Assembly: GCA_037074765.1 (NCBI GenBank)
Contig: JBAMDO010000018.1
Span: 372,001 to 436,000 of the forward strand
Length of the DNA stretch: 64,000 bases
From: Mansonella perstans
Taxonomy: Eukaryota > Nematoda > Chromadorea > Rhabditida > Onchocercidae
Direction of reading: 5' to 3'
Below, piece by piece: positions 12,984 through 27,200 of the stretch. Numbering within the stretch: position 1 is the first letter of the stretch; the number at the start of each line of letters is the position of its first letter. The position numbers and the translations under genes were made by a program. The notes under the pieces were generated by a model. It searched no databases. It was not told the DNA's origin and saw only the letters and a program-made list of their open reading frames with translations.

Positions 12984-15728
12984 AGGATATCAGCACTGGC
13001 CAATATTGTGCAACGATTCGGTAGCCGAGTTCGTGAAGTCTTGGCGACGGCATCTGAAGCAATTTCAAATGCCGTTGTTGATAATGATCCGATCACGGTT
13101 TGTATTTTATTCAGTTCTTTGTTTTTGTTACATAGAGAAAGTTTCCCACATTAACTTCTTGCATCATCTCTAGCTTGTCAAATCTTGGATAACAGTTATA
13201 GATATCAGTAGATGAAATATTTCGAAAAAACATGCTGATAAATCAGAATTCTTCCCAGTAGTTGGGATTTATTTTAGAGATTTTTAAAGAGCATATTTGA
13301 AACAATATAAGACTCAGGAAGTTTTTCCTCATATATTTATTTATTATTTTACCCATTTAACATGTATTCATTTACGATATCTTCTTTTTTAAATGTTTCT
13401 TCTTTTTTAAATCTCATTGTTTCTTTCACATTAATTAGAAGATGAGAATTGAATATATGTTGTCCTTTGACCTCTGCCCCTCCATATCTTTTTATGTCTT
13501 TTTTATGTTTCTTGATTTTTTCAAAAAAAAAAAGAATTCTCTTCTAAAAATATTGTTGATGTAATATAGTTAAATGTTATTCAGACACCCGTGGAATCCA
13601 TGTCTCGTTTTATCAAGGATATGAATGAGAAGGGTATGACAGGTTTGGCCTCGGAATATCATAAAATTGATATGGATGATGCCCCATTCGGCTCTCACAA
13701 AGCATTCTTGATGAATATGGTTAAAAATCGTTATTCTGGTAAATCGTTTTTTTTTTTACAACTTTCAAGTGTTGTAAAGTTGCTGAATTTATAGATATTT
13801 TACTACCATATATTTTTCCAAACTGATTTTTTTTTTCAGAAACTTTAGTTTTTATAAATTTTTATGTGGGATTTCGATTGTGATCTAATGTGAAGCTTTC
13901 TGTAATATCAATGTGTTTTTACATATAAGTTCCCAAATTCAACGTAAGTAAAATAACAGTAGTTGTCAAATATCGATTAGAAGAAGTTTTTTTCCTGTTG
14001 CATTCTAATCTTTAAATTTTGAATGCCATAAAACGGATAATTGTAGATGTCCTATGTATTGATGAAACGCGAGTAGTTTTGAAAATTGGGCCAGTCGCAA
14101 ATGGTGATTATATTCATGCAAATTATGTGCTGTTTTCCGAATTGCAAAACAAATTTATCTGTACTCAGGTTTTTCTTTATTTTTTCAATATTATTACCTA
14201 AAAGGTCCCATTTTCTTCCGGTACTTAAAAATATCAAACGACTATTTTTGTGACCAATTGCTGTTTTCATCGTTATTTTGAACGATAATGTTTCAGGGTC
14301 CATTACAAACAACCAGAGATGATTTCTGGAGGATGGTTTTTCAGGAACGTGCCGAAACAATTCTGATGCTTTGCAGGTTTATTACTTGATATTTATAGCG
14401 TAAATTAAGGTAATGATTTGGTGTTACAGTACTAGCAGTTGAACCGTAGACAAAATAAATGGAGAGGATTATATTTCTTGTATCGTTACGTCTATAATTT
14501 TGACGCTTTGAATGAGTAAATTGAATTACTTGATATTTATAGCGTAAATTAAGGTAATGATTTGGTGTTACAGTACTAGCAGTTGAACCGTAGACAAAAT
14601 AAATGGAGAGGATTATATTTCTTGTATCGTTACGTCTATAATTTTGACGCTTTGAATGAGTAAATTGATAGTAATTGGTATTATTAAATTTTAAGGAGTA
14701 CTTATTTTGATTCTGTACTCACGCACTGCTTATGCTGTCTTTAAATTTTGAATTAATCTTTTTTCCAACTTCATGGTTTTTTTTTTTCGGAATAAAATAG
14801 ATATTTGCAAATTTTGCTTGTTTAGACCATCCGAAGATGGCAAACCAAAATGTGCGGTGTATTGGCCAGAGAACGGCGATAAATTGGAGCTTAGCACAAT
14901 GGATGTTGAGAAAGTTGGTGAGGAAAATTCTGATTTCGAAACTGTACTTTACAAAGTACAACTCAAAGATGAATTCAGACAGTCGCCATCCATAGTCAAC
15001 AAAGAACCACTATTAGTGAAACAGTATCGATGGAGCACGTAAGTAATTTCTGTCATTATTTCAAATAACGAAATTAATGAAAAAAATACGATAGAAAAAG
15101 CATATATCTTAAATGCTCAGTAGCAGACTATTCATATATTTTTTGAAGTTACTATACTTGAAAAATATTTATTATTCTATCAGATGGCCTGATCGTGGAG
15201 TTCCAAGTCATGAGAATGCGATGATACCTTTGAAATTGTTATCACTGGTAAGGAACACTCGAGCACCATGTGTTGTGCATTGTTCTGCTGGGATCGGACG
15301 AACTGGTACTGTTGTAGCTATTGAACTTGGCATTAGACGATTTCACGAAGGCCGTAAAGTTGATCTGGCAACGGTAAACTATTTTTGACTTTTCTATGAT
15401 TCAGAAATTAAGTAAATATGTTAAAAGTTTGGAAATACATTATGTATTTTTGAAAAATTTTATATTTTGTGGAATAAAATATTATTATCATGGACAAAAA
15501 CTAAAATGGCATCCATGAATGAAGTCAAGAAGTCCGAAACTTTTTTTTCAGCTTGTAAAAGATCTCAGGAAGAAACGGGCACAATGTATACAAACCGAAA
15601 TTCAGTATTTGTATTTGAGTCGTGTGTTAACCGAATATGCTTTGAGTTCTGGTGAGCCACTATCTGATGATGTGCGTCGTGCTGCAGAATCATTTCTCAA
15701 AGAATACGATTCAAAAATTATGAAATAA
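12984..15728 (+). CDS. Classical protein tyrosine phosphatase, start exon missing
   Basis: A cysteine-dependent phosphatase that removes phosphate from tyrosine in proteins. Exons: 12984-13097, 13585-13738, 14047-14168, 14297-14376, 14826-15038, 15184-15373, 15552-15728, all in phase, giving 349 codons before TAA at 15726. All family landmarks are present in order: KNRYSDV, DYIHANYV, TQGPL with DFWRM, the acid loop WPDRGVP, the P-loop HCSAGIGRTGT with its catalytic Cys, and a Q-loop QTEIQY. It should therefore be active. The first visible exon opens in mid-frame with no Met, so at least one upstream coding exon exists. About 90 N-terminal residues precede the catalytic core. It resembles the expanded nematode group of single-domain phosphatases. 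No transmembrane segment is seen. A possible poly(A) signal AATAAA lies at 16169-16174. Confidence 0.88.
14381..14668. repeat. Exact 144-bp tandem duplication in a phosphatase intron
   Basis: 14381-14524 and 14525-14668 read identically by eye, starting ATTACTTGAT and ending in GAGTAAATTGA. The sequence diverges immediately outside both ends. It lies wholly inside the intron 14377-14825, so the protein is unaffected. Confidence 0.93.
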
Positions 15729-17987
15729 CATATGTTTAATATTTAATTTTGAATTTATATGGGAGTAGAAGGAAGTATCTTAAACTGTTTCCAAATAGTT
15801 TGCTTTTACCAAAGTTCATATACCATTTTATCGAATATAAATTTCTTAATAATGAAATGTACACAATTATAGCTTATAGAGTAGTTCTAACTGTTATTGT
15901 TGAAAATTCATCAGTTATTCAGTCATTCTACATTATACATCATTCATAAATTGGAAATGAATAGCCAATCTTAGTGTGCTAGTTGTGTACTAATTTGAAA
16001 TGAAGGAACGTACTACTCAGGTTTTGAATTTGCCAAAAGCTTTAAATTAAAGTCTCAAGTTGTGAAGTTAAATATGTTTTAGCAACTCTTTATATACTCC
16101 ACACAATTTTCGTGTGTAAAGTTGTTGTTTTCATCTTTGTTTTTGAATTTTCAAAATTTATCTTACGTAATAAAGCTTGTGAATTTCTGTAGTTTTATAA
16201 TGAATTGATGATATGGGAATTTTAGGGAAGATCATATGTTGCAGTATTTTCAACAATTATATCATTTTTTCAAGTTTTAATTCAATTTGTTCCAATTAAG
16301 CGTTGTTTCCTATGTCTTGGAATTGAAATCACAATGAAGCAGTTACTGGAAAATATGCATGATCCTTATTTGATACAATGATACCATCATAATTTTTCGT
16401 ATTTCTGACTGCTCTATCACAAACCTAAAATATAAGAATGAGTGGCTGAGGAGCAAATGATCTAATATTTTTTTAATTTGAGCTATTAAGGTTACCGCTT
16501 GTCTAAATTAATTCAACAATGATTGCCTTTGTAGAATTTAATCTTATTTACTGGGTTATTTTAGGATAAATATGCTTTTGGATATTTTATAATGTTATAT
16601 GCTTGAAAGATTGCTAAAAATATCATTTTTTCAAAACTTACGCTTAACTTATACTGTCACAAAAAAAGAAATGAGGCCTTTTTAAAAATACCAATATAAA
16701 TTTATTGTTTTTGATTATTAAACTTCCAAGTATCAAATTTGATTGTTAGTTAACTTTTCTAAAATCTAAAAATTGTTTTTTAACCAAACTGTGATGAATT
16801 TATGGCGAGTAATTTCTTAATCATTAAAATTATTTTATTAATATTAAAGTCGATAAAAAGAAAGATTTTCAAGTTAACAAAATTTTCAGATTTTAAAAAA
16901 CAATTTCATATGGAAATGAAATTTAGCGGTTTATCTGAACAAAAATAACTGTGCAAATGTTGCAGGAGATAGTGAAAAAAAAAGAACAAATCTGATGAAA
17001 ATTCAAAAGGAAAATGTAATTCCTTTATTAAGATTTAATTTTAAATGACTTCAAAATCTTCACAGATTAATTTCAAAAATCTCAACGATAATTTGATTTT
17101 GTCATCAAATTTTTTTCCCGTTTTCTATCATTTAAATTTCGAATGAAATGACAAATTTTGTATCTAATTGACAATATATACATATAACACAGTTCTCTTA
17201 TAATTTTTTCAAATCCTTTTTTTTTCGCCGGTCAATTTTGCTCAATTTATCACCTCTGTCAGTCTCCGTGTGTGTTTTGTTTTTTTTTTTCTTTTTTTTT
17301 TTGAGCATTGTAAATAAGTAATCACTTTAATTTAACCACTTTAATGTAATTGAGTTAATTAATTTCGAAAAAATTTTCAGATTACTTTCATTATAGGAAA
17401 AAGAGGGATAAGAAAGGAATATTTCCACACATTAAATTTAATGAATTCAATAATTAAGCCAAATTATAATTAATGATTTGACTTTATAATAAAAAAATAA
17501 GTACTTTATTCGATCATTCTCATCCTTATATTTTATTCCGAAATCTCAGTTGTTTTTCAAGCTGTTCAATTTTAAAAATAATAAGTAAAACTTTGCAAAA
17601 AATGAAATTTAAATGAATTTTGAAAAATTAACTTGAAATTTAAAGAATTTTAATTTTTTTCAACTTGCGAATATTTTAGGTCAATTTTATGTTTATGATT
17701 TGTTTTTCTAATTTCTTTTTTTTTTTTTTGTTGTACTGTACAATCGAAATTTCCATTTAAATTAATCGGTTAGATATAAAAACAGATAAGGAAGGAAGAA
17801 TTATATAAACTATATAAAGATACATATATAGTATTAACTAATTAATACTGACATGAAATTGATTTGAGAAAATTAATTATCATAATTATTAGTGATCAAT
17901 GATAATTAATTTCCTTGCAGTAGCTTTTTTTCTTTTTTTTTTCTGTTGCATAAATTATATAATGTAGAAGAGACTTGAAAATTTATT
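15729..17987. other. Convergent 3' intergenic region
   Basis: This lies between the 3' ends of the phosphatase (+) and the globin gene (-). It is AT-rich with short poly-T runs and no coding signal. AATAAA at 16169-16174 may end the phosphatase transcript. Confidence 0.7.
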
Positions 17988-20900
17988 TTAAACTGCGGTG
18001 TACATATGATTTATTGATGGTGCAGAATGAATTAATTCACCACATTCGACACTTTGATCCGATTGACTGCTCAGATTTGATTGACTGCGGAAATCGTACC
18101 AGTTGCGGCGTAATTGTCGAGTCTGGAACAGGAGGAAAAAAAATAAATTTACATTCGAAGTAATTTATTTAAATTTGTAACAATTTTTTTGAAAATAGCA
18201 AAATACTACGCATATAGTCTAACCAATTGAGAATACTAAAAAAAACACATTTTGTCATTACTAATAACACATTTCACATTTCTCAATGAACTCCTTCCCT
18301 TCCCCTGCCCTCCACCCGTGATATCGGGATTGAATTTTTTCCAAGTGTTTTTTCTTAAATACCTTTTTTTATGATCGAAGGGATTTTAAACTTTGAGCAA
18401 GCAGCAATTTTTTTCACAACTAATAAAAAATATATCGTTGTGATGCAGTTGGAAAAATTAATCTCAATTTTTATCAACATTCAACACTTTCAATTTAGGC
18501 TTCAAAATAAAACTTAAAAAACAAACCTCCGTGTAATAGCCATCACGTATGTTTGTAAACATTAATTCAGCCAATGTTGCCCAAGCTTCAATTGTTTCCG
18601 TTGGCTAAAAAGTTAGGGACAATTGTAAAATGTAATAATTTCATTTATCGGTAGAGACAATAATCATAATAGTTCTTTTGTTGTTTATTTCGTAAAGTAT
18701 TAGCATAGTTATTAATTGAATGAAAATATGATTAAATGATTTTTTAAATTAATTTCTAATTTGTTTTGCTTCTTTTTTTCGAACAATTAGCTAACTTGAT
18801 GAGCAGCACCATCCAGAAAAACACATTCAGTTGTAAGCGCATCAGCTAAAACGGAAAAGAAATCAGCCTTGAAACCCCAACTACGTTTATGAGCTTGTTC
18901 GACACCATATTCACGCGATATTTGTCTGATCTGAAATTTAAATATTGATTGGTAACATTAAGCATATTTTACAAACTTGACGAGAATTAAAGTAAAAAAA
19001 AATATATATATATTCTGGAAATTGAGCAGAGATATTAAAACAATCAGGATAAAAATTTGACGAGATATAATAAGTGTATTTTTCTAGAAAAATTCAAATT
19101 TCCCATTTGAAAAAAAAATTTCTTTGAATAATCAGTTAACCTGATGAGGCAAGCATCCAGAAACACATTTGAAAACAAAAATGTTTATTTTGAATTTTCA
19201 TCAATTTTCACATCATACATTTGAAATTTATACTTCGACATTTCAGTTAAAATTTTGAAATTATTGTTACCTTTTCGAAATTTGCAATATTTCGTATGAT
19301 ATCATTTAAGAATTTTTTTAATGTCATAACTAATTCAGTAGACTGTTCGGTGCTTAAATTTCCATAAAATTGCGCAAAATCTTCACGTTTATGCGCCATT
19401 CGTTGAATAATTCGTAATGCAATATCTGATCGTGCATTGTCCATACAGAATAATATTATTGACTGAAAAGTAATAAATTAAAAAGTTTATTCATTAAGAT
19501 AATTCTTTAATTAACCAATAACCAATTCATTAGATTGTTCAGATTTCCAATAAAATTGTTGGATATTTGAAGTAGAAATTTGAAACCAGTACTTCTTTCT
19601 TCCTTCTTTTTTTCGTTTTTTCAATTTTTTACTCAGAGTTTTAAAATTTTTAAATATTTGATAATTTTTAATGAAATTTTTAACAGTTCAACAGATTTTG
19701 GTGCTCTTCCGTGAAATTGTTAATTACTTGACATGCTTTAGTTTCTCTCCACTTTTCTTGAGCTTTCAGCTTTTGACCCTTGTATTAACATTACTTTTTA
19801 GCTACTGTTTATAGTTCGTATGCCATTATCATTGCTTTATCATTCTTGGCCAAATCAAGATAATTGATTAATATGTTATTTTTTTCAAAGAAAAAAAATA
19901 AAAAATACTTTCTACTTTTCAAAACAGCAAAATATAAAATGTTACAAGAATGATTTTGCATAGATTATTTAAAAATTATTAGAGGATTAATGTTAGAAAT
20001 TTACCTGTGAATTTGATGATAATGAAGGTGGCTTAGTTGTGGGAAGAACTGCGGAACAACGCATTGACGATGATAAGCGATCACATTTTTTACTATTGCT
20101 ACCACTACTGGCTGCTTGTGGCGATTTGATAACATCAGTTGAATGTGGCCTTCGAGTGACCTATTATTTTGAAAAATTATTTCGAACACTCAACAAATTT
20201 ATCTGCTCAGATCTACTTTGTAAAAAAATTTTAACATTTATTGAGGAGGAGAAATATAACAGTGCGTTGGAATATGAAATTTTAACTCTGTTTATTTTAA
20301 AATTTTATCCTAAACTTTTAATTTTTATTCCAGAAGTTCGGTCCTTTTCTTTAGCTTTACTTTCAAAGTTCAATTAACTAAATAATTGATAATTTCAGTG
20401 AGATTATATTTGGAATTTCAGAAAAAAAAATTCCAACAGTAGGTTGAAATTATTAATGATTGCTGCCATATAATTTAAATTAATTTTTTTTGATTGCAAT
20501 GTCTGAATTATATTTTATGCAAAAATTTAAATTAATAATCAAATTACAGCATTTTAATTCAATTCAAATTGAAATGTTTTGTTTTTTGTTTTTTTTCTCA
20601 GCATGAAAATTTTTATTTTCAATGAGTATTTTGATTAAAAAAATTTTTCTTATCAAAAATAACCAAATTTTTAATGCATGTTTTTAAAAATATAGCCTGT
20701 TCTAATTTATTCCATTTATTTTGCACTCAAATTTCAACATTTCAACCGTCAGCATTACTTGTAATTTGCATTTTAATTCAATGACAAACTTACTTTCTTG
20801 CTACTACTCTGGTTGCTAACTTTGCTTTGCATTGATGAATTGCTTGTTCCAAATGATGAACAGGAGCTTTTCTTCTATAAACAATAAAAAAATGAAGTTA

Positions 20901-21259
20901 AAATTTAAACATAAGGTGAAGTTTGGTAAGTATTAAGCTAAATAATTAAACTGTTATCAATCAATTTATTTGTGGTTTTGTTACTGTAATGAGAAATAAG
21001 AACAGATAAGTGCGGTGACAAACCTTTCTGTAATCATCCGACATCTCTGAGAACTTGAATGAATCTATTCTTTGTGGTGTTTTTGACGATGTTATGACTG
21101 GTTGTGGTTTTACCAACCAAATATCTGATGAACTTTGACTGCTACCACTTGGAGAATATTTTGCATCAAATGACATTGAATAACGTCGTCTAAAATATTT
21201 AAAAAAATTTAATCTTTATATCAAACGAGTTTTTTAAAAAAACACATAAATGCATATGC

Positions 21260-21290
<31 letters not shown>

Positions 21291-24200
21291 TATGCACACA
21301 TATGCACACACACACACACACACACACATGCGCAATTATTATTATTTCAAATCATTTCTCAAAATTAAATACCAAACACAAACACGCACAGACATGACTG
21401 GCAGGCATAATTCTCATAATACTAAATCATTCGCAATCAAATAACGAACAATAATAAAAAGCTTTATCACCAGTAATTTTTATTCAAGCTTTATAGAAAT
21501 CTTCGTTTCCGCCCCAATAATTATTCTATTGGATATGCAAGTAAAATTGATGGATTTTTCTTTCTGGATTAAAATAAGAAGAGGAAAAAAAATAAATAAA
21601 TTTACCGCAAGGAACCTGCACCTAATTCTCGATTTACCAATGAATTCTGAAAAAAAATAATGAATATCGTTGCTGAGCAATAGTCTTAAACTAATTTTAA
21701 TGATTTTTCTTTTTTTCTCTTTTTCTTTTCTTCTTTTTTTTTTTAAATTATCAAATAAGCAAAAATATTATTTTAACAATAAAATTAATATTAGCAATTA
21801 ATTATTTTTTATTTGTATCCAAAAATATTTTTTTTTTGCTGTTAAAACTGAAAAGGAAAAAATTATCGTTTATCATTTTTTATACTTTGTCTTTTCTAGT
21901 CGTATATGTTTGTTTTTTAAATTTTGTTTATTAAGATTTTTTTATGTTTCTTTTGAATTCTTCTGAGTTTTTTTGAAGGATATGCCATTTGGTCGTTTGC
22001 TTTTCTCATGTATGGTTACCTAAGATACATGTCGAGGCTGTCAGGTCTCTACTAGGACTGGAATAATTTTATTGGGGAGCTATACTGAGATTAGATAATG
22101 CTGATTCTAGCATACTAGTAAATCTTTGAATTATTTTAATTTGTAATCTTATTTTTAATTCCTTTAATTAGTCAGGGTTTTGTTCATTTATTTGTATAGT
22201 TCAAAGTAACTGCAAATCTTTTGGCTGCTTAGTCTTCCATCTGTCATGCGAAGTTTGTGTTGTGGCTAGAAATCAGAATGCTGTATTATGGTAAAAGCAT
22301 GCTGTTAGTTTTAATATAGCTTATGGGTATTATAATTCTGTCTTGATAATTTTATTTTACTATTTTTTAATTGTTCTAAAGAAAGTTTTTTTAAATGATA
22401 TTATAATGAAAATAAAAATGAAAGAAAAAATTGAAAATCAGACAAAAAAAAATTTGGTAAATTTAGAATTGAAAAAAAAATTCACCAAAATTTTAAACAA
22501 ATCTTACACTAATTTTTTTGTCTTCTAAGTGACAAAAAAAAATTTTAGTTTATTTTTTTGAAATAATCAGCTGAAATTTTAAAGTTCTTGGAAATAGATA
22601 AAAATTTTAGATCAGTTCTTATTTTGCTATGAATTAAAATTTAATTTTGGAATCCTGAAAATTGAAATAATCAAAGAAAAAAGTAAGGAAGAAAAGAAGA
22701 AAAACGGTAAAGCCATTTAAGATGTACATTTAAGATATAGGCATTCTGACAAAAATTAAAAATATTTATATGGCTAAGTTTCAAGTTCACAAATTTTGGT
22801 TAAATTAATTAAAAGCTTAAATTTGTAATCGAAAAGTAAATTTCAGACTTAATTATGATTTTAGCTGTGAAAAACAAAAATTAAAAAAAAATTTTTCAAA
22901 ATGCCATTTCTGGATAGAAAATTCCCAATGTTGATTCCGGGTCAGAACTATAGATTGTTCCCTAAAAGTTTAATTTAAAAGAAAAGAAAAGAAAAAAGCT
23001 ATTTTATTTATAACTAATAAAAGGAATTTGAAATGAAAACACAAAAAATAAGATAGAAATTTAGCACATCTAATTAGAGTAGCTTAACCAAAAACCATAT
23101 TTCGAAAAACACAGTGTTATTTGGGAAAAACTATTTCTCGAAAAATACAGCACTGCTTGAGAAAAACCATATTTCGAAAAATATAGTATTATTCAAATTT
23201 ATTCAACAGAGCATTTTTCTTTTCAATATGTGTGAAAAAAACCCGCAATGATCGGATTATGATTGCAAAATAAGATAAAGTTTTTTTTTTTTTTTTTTGC
23301 AATAATAAAATTTTGCTTTCTTTTATTTCCAGCAAAAAGAAAAATAAAAAATAGTCTGCAGTGAGATTAAAATAGCCAAAAATAAAAATTTAATTTTAAC
23401 CTTAAATGGAATAGTCCTAGTTTTGAGATTGCTCATTAAATAACAATTAAAAGTTGAAGCAAAAAAAAGTAAAAATAAAAAAATTAACTTTTTTTTTTCA
23501 GTTCATGCACAATTATACATTTTAATAAAATTATTATTTGAAATCAAAAATCAATCAATATTGCTATCATTGAATATTATACGTATATTTTGAGCAATAA
23601 AAGACATTTAAATGTTATCTATCCTGTGTACACAATAATTACACAATAATTTTTCCTTCATTTTTCCTCTTTTTTTTCAAAAATTACTCTTTAGTATTTT
23701 TTTTGCATGGCGAAAAATTACGTGATGCATGAAAGAATCAATCATTGCCTTTTTTTTCTTTCCATACAATTACACTTAGCAATTCATTGCTTTCCAATAA
23801 ATTGAAATTTAAAAAAAGTAAAGAAAGCAATAAAATCTTTTTTCCTTGCAATATTTCATAACAAACTGATGAGTGTGAATGAAAAAGGCAAAACTTTGTT
23901 TAATTTAGCAAAATAATATTAAAAAAAAATTAAACTACTGTCCTTCATTCACTTTTGACATTTTATTTCATAATCACTTTTCATAGAATTTTAACTGAAA
24001 TATTTAATTGTTAGCTAAAATGGAAAAATTCAAAAAATTTAACTTTTCAGAAATTTTCATTTCTTTGCCTTATTATATTGCAATTATCATTTCTCTGCTT
24101 TCTTCTTTTCTTCATTTCTTTCTTTTCTTCTTTCTTTCTTTTTTTAATTTTATTTTGTAACATTTAATAAAATGAAAAGAGTTGAATATAAATTGATTTT

Positions 24201-27200
24201 TTTTTGTTTAAAAAGTTCATACATTATTTTAAGGAAATGATTGAGCTAAAATATTGAAAGGATGAAGTGAAATTCATAATAAAAATTTAACGATCTTCAG
24301 CATGATCGTTGTAAAAACAATTATTTTTTTCCAAAGTTGTTTTTAAATTTTTTCATATTTTCAAAATTTTCAAATGATTTGATGGAATGTATAAATCAGC
24401 AATATATAATTATAATATGCATTGAAATTTGTGGTTTGGAAAAAAATTTTTTTCTTTCAATTCTAAATGCAATACTAACACTGACTAAAATATTGGTTAG
24501 TAGAAAAAATAAAAAGAAAAAAAAAAGAGGAAAGGTTTCCTTCCATAGTTTACAGATCAACTCCGGCCTAATTGATACTTGCTGATATTTTCAAAAGATT
24601 CCTAATTGACTTGTCGATTTGAATTTTTCTATTTAGTTTTAGGAAAAAAAATAAAAAGAAAAAAAGGGCTATTCAATAATTTATTTAATGCTTTGTTTAT
24701 CAAGAACAAATACTTGTTCAAAGATTTGCTATTATATTTTCTTCCGAATTTTTCTTTTCTCTTCTTATATCAATTGAAAAGCCTAAGTTTATAATTGGAA
24801 TTGAAGAAATTACTACGAATCATGTCATGAGTGTTGACCGTAATGATAGCAATGATGACGACCGCGATAAAAATGATATGTTTGTGATGATGAATGATAG
24901 TGATGATTGATGACAAAAAAATGACACTAGCACTCATAAATGGGATATTGTTAGCAAGAAAGGGCGAGAAATTTTAGCATTCTCGAATAATGCTAGGGTA
25001 AAATTATCGCATGATTGGGGCAAATAAATGGTATTGCACAAAAATGACGTAACTTTTTTTTTAGAAAGCATTTTCAAAACAAAAAATTATCTATCATGAC
25101 AGAAGGCTTTAAATAAATGTTCTGATTTTTCAAAGTTAAAAAAAAATACGATAACAATATAATAATGTTATTGTTATGATAAGAAATTGTTACTATGGTG
25201 ATAAGTTAAAGTAAAAATAAAAGTGCCTAGAAGTAAAAAGTAGGGGCATTTTCATGAAACAAATATTGTCATTTTTTGATTGTCTGCATGAATAATATTG
25301 CAGCAGAGATGAATGAAAAATATATTGTCGTCAATAGATTAAAATTGATTAAATCTCTAACTTGAAAATAAAAAACTGTAAGTGTCTGATAAATAATTAA
25401 TATTTGGCCAGAAATTTAACTCATATTGGATAGAGCAAATTGTTCGTGACAAATTAATGGATGAGAAAGTGAAGTAATATTTTAAAAGATTTTTATAAAA
25501 ATGCATATGCACAAACCAGCAACGCTATTTGTGTGATACACTAAATGTGTTTGAAGCAACGACAAATGCGATAAAATTTAAGAAAAGTTTTTCGTTCTTT
25601 TCTCTTACTTTTTTTTCTTTTTTTTGTTTAATGATTTTGCATATTGTAATATTCATCGAACAAATGGCTTTCTCACGAAGTATACTTGCAATAAATATCT
25701 TAGATTAAAAATGTATTCAAATAATAAATCAAAATGAAATGCTGCCTAGCTGAAAGTTATCAAATTTAATTTTTGTTCAGACAGTTGAATCGAATGTAAT
25801 ATTACACAAGGCAAAAATTTTCAAATTTAATTTGCATCTAGCCAATTAATTAAATGAAATTTTTCCACTGCTAAAATTTATCAAATTTAATTTTTATGCA
25901 AATGATGCATCAAACAATGAAATGATGTCGAATTAAAAATCAAATCAAATTTTGATTACATTTTATTAACTTTAGAACAAAATGAAATTATTAATTATTA
26001 ACTTCATTTAAATGGAATATTTAATAAATGAACCAAATAGTCATGCGTTATTTCATGCACTTATTCAAATACACAGATGACAACAATATTAAAATTTCTT
26101 GTCAAACAATTATTTAAATGTAAAAATCAGTTGGCTACAGTAATAAAAGCATTATACTCCAGTAGTAACTACTAACCTTATTGTGAAAGTAATAAAACTA
26201 CTATTATTCGTAATAAAAATTAAATTTAGTTTAGTTGCATAAAAATAAAAGATAAGCTTTAGAGAAAAGATGAAAATGTAAAATGATTTATGATCGCTAA
26301 TGTTGTTTAGATAAGTAAGTATGAAAAAGATTTAATAATAAGCGACATGTAAATTTAGTTTAGTTGTATAAACATAAAGGATATAAAACTTTAGAGACAA
26401 GATGAAAATATGAAGTGATGTATGATCGCTAATATTGCTTAGATAAGTAAGCATGAAAGGATTTAATAACTGACATGGAACGTAATGTAATCAATTAAAG
26501 TTAATGGTAATAAACTTTTTATGTTACTATAAAAGTTTTGATGATAAATTAAGTGTAAGTTTCCATAAATGTTTCAAAATATTGAAAAAAATATGTGTAC
26601 ATACCTTCATTAGACTACTTCTTGAATCAAGATACAAATAACTTTCATCAGAAATTTTACGAATAACCTTTGTATTGATTTGTTTCTCGGCTATCTGTAA
26701 AAAATGAAAGTGTTTATGAGAAAAATAATAGGCCAATTTTATGGCTCACAAAAGTTTCATTTTAAAAAATCTGAAAAAAGTAAAAGATATTTTCATCATA
26801 AATTTTAAATTCGCTTAAAGCAATACTGTTTATATTATATGAAATATATTTAATTTAAAGTTTAACCAATTAAATTAAAATTGTCAGTTTTTTTATCATA
26901 ATTTTCTAATTCGTAACAATTATTCTTTTAAAATGTATTATTAAGGAATGTTTTTTTTACCTATCACGTACATAACAACAAAATTAATTCAGTTTTCTAT
27001 TACAGTATTAAAATTTTATAAAATATGTCACAAAATATGTCGTAAATTTGTGAAAAATACATCAAAAATGTTTTTCCGTATGTCTAGTGAATAAAATTGT
27101 AAACAAAAGACTGATCCATTGTTGCAATAATTCATTTTATTGCTTAATTTTTGAATGAATTATTTTCTCAAACATGAATGCTGAGACTCTTTTATTGTTT

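Noticed and set aside
21250..21444. His/Thr-rich open frame
   Set aside because: It is a direct translation of the TA/CA microsatellite inside a globin intron.
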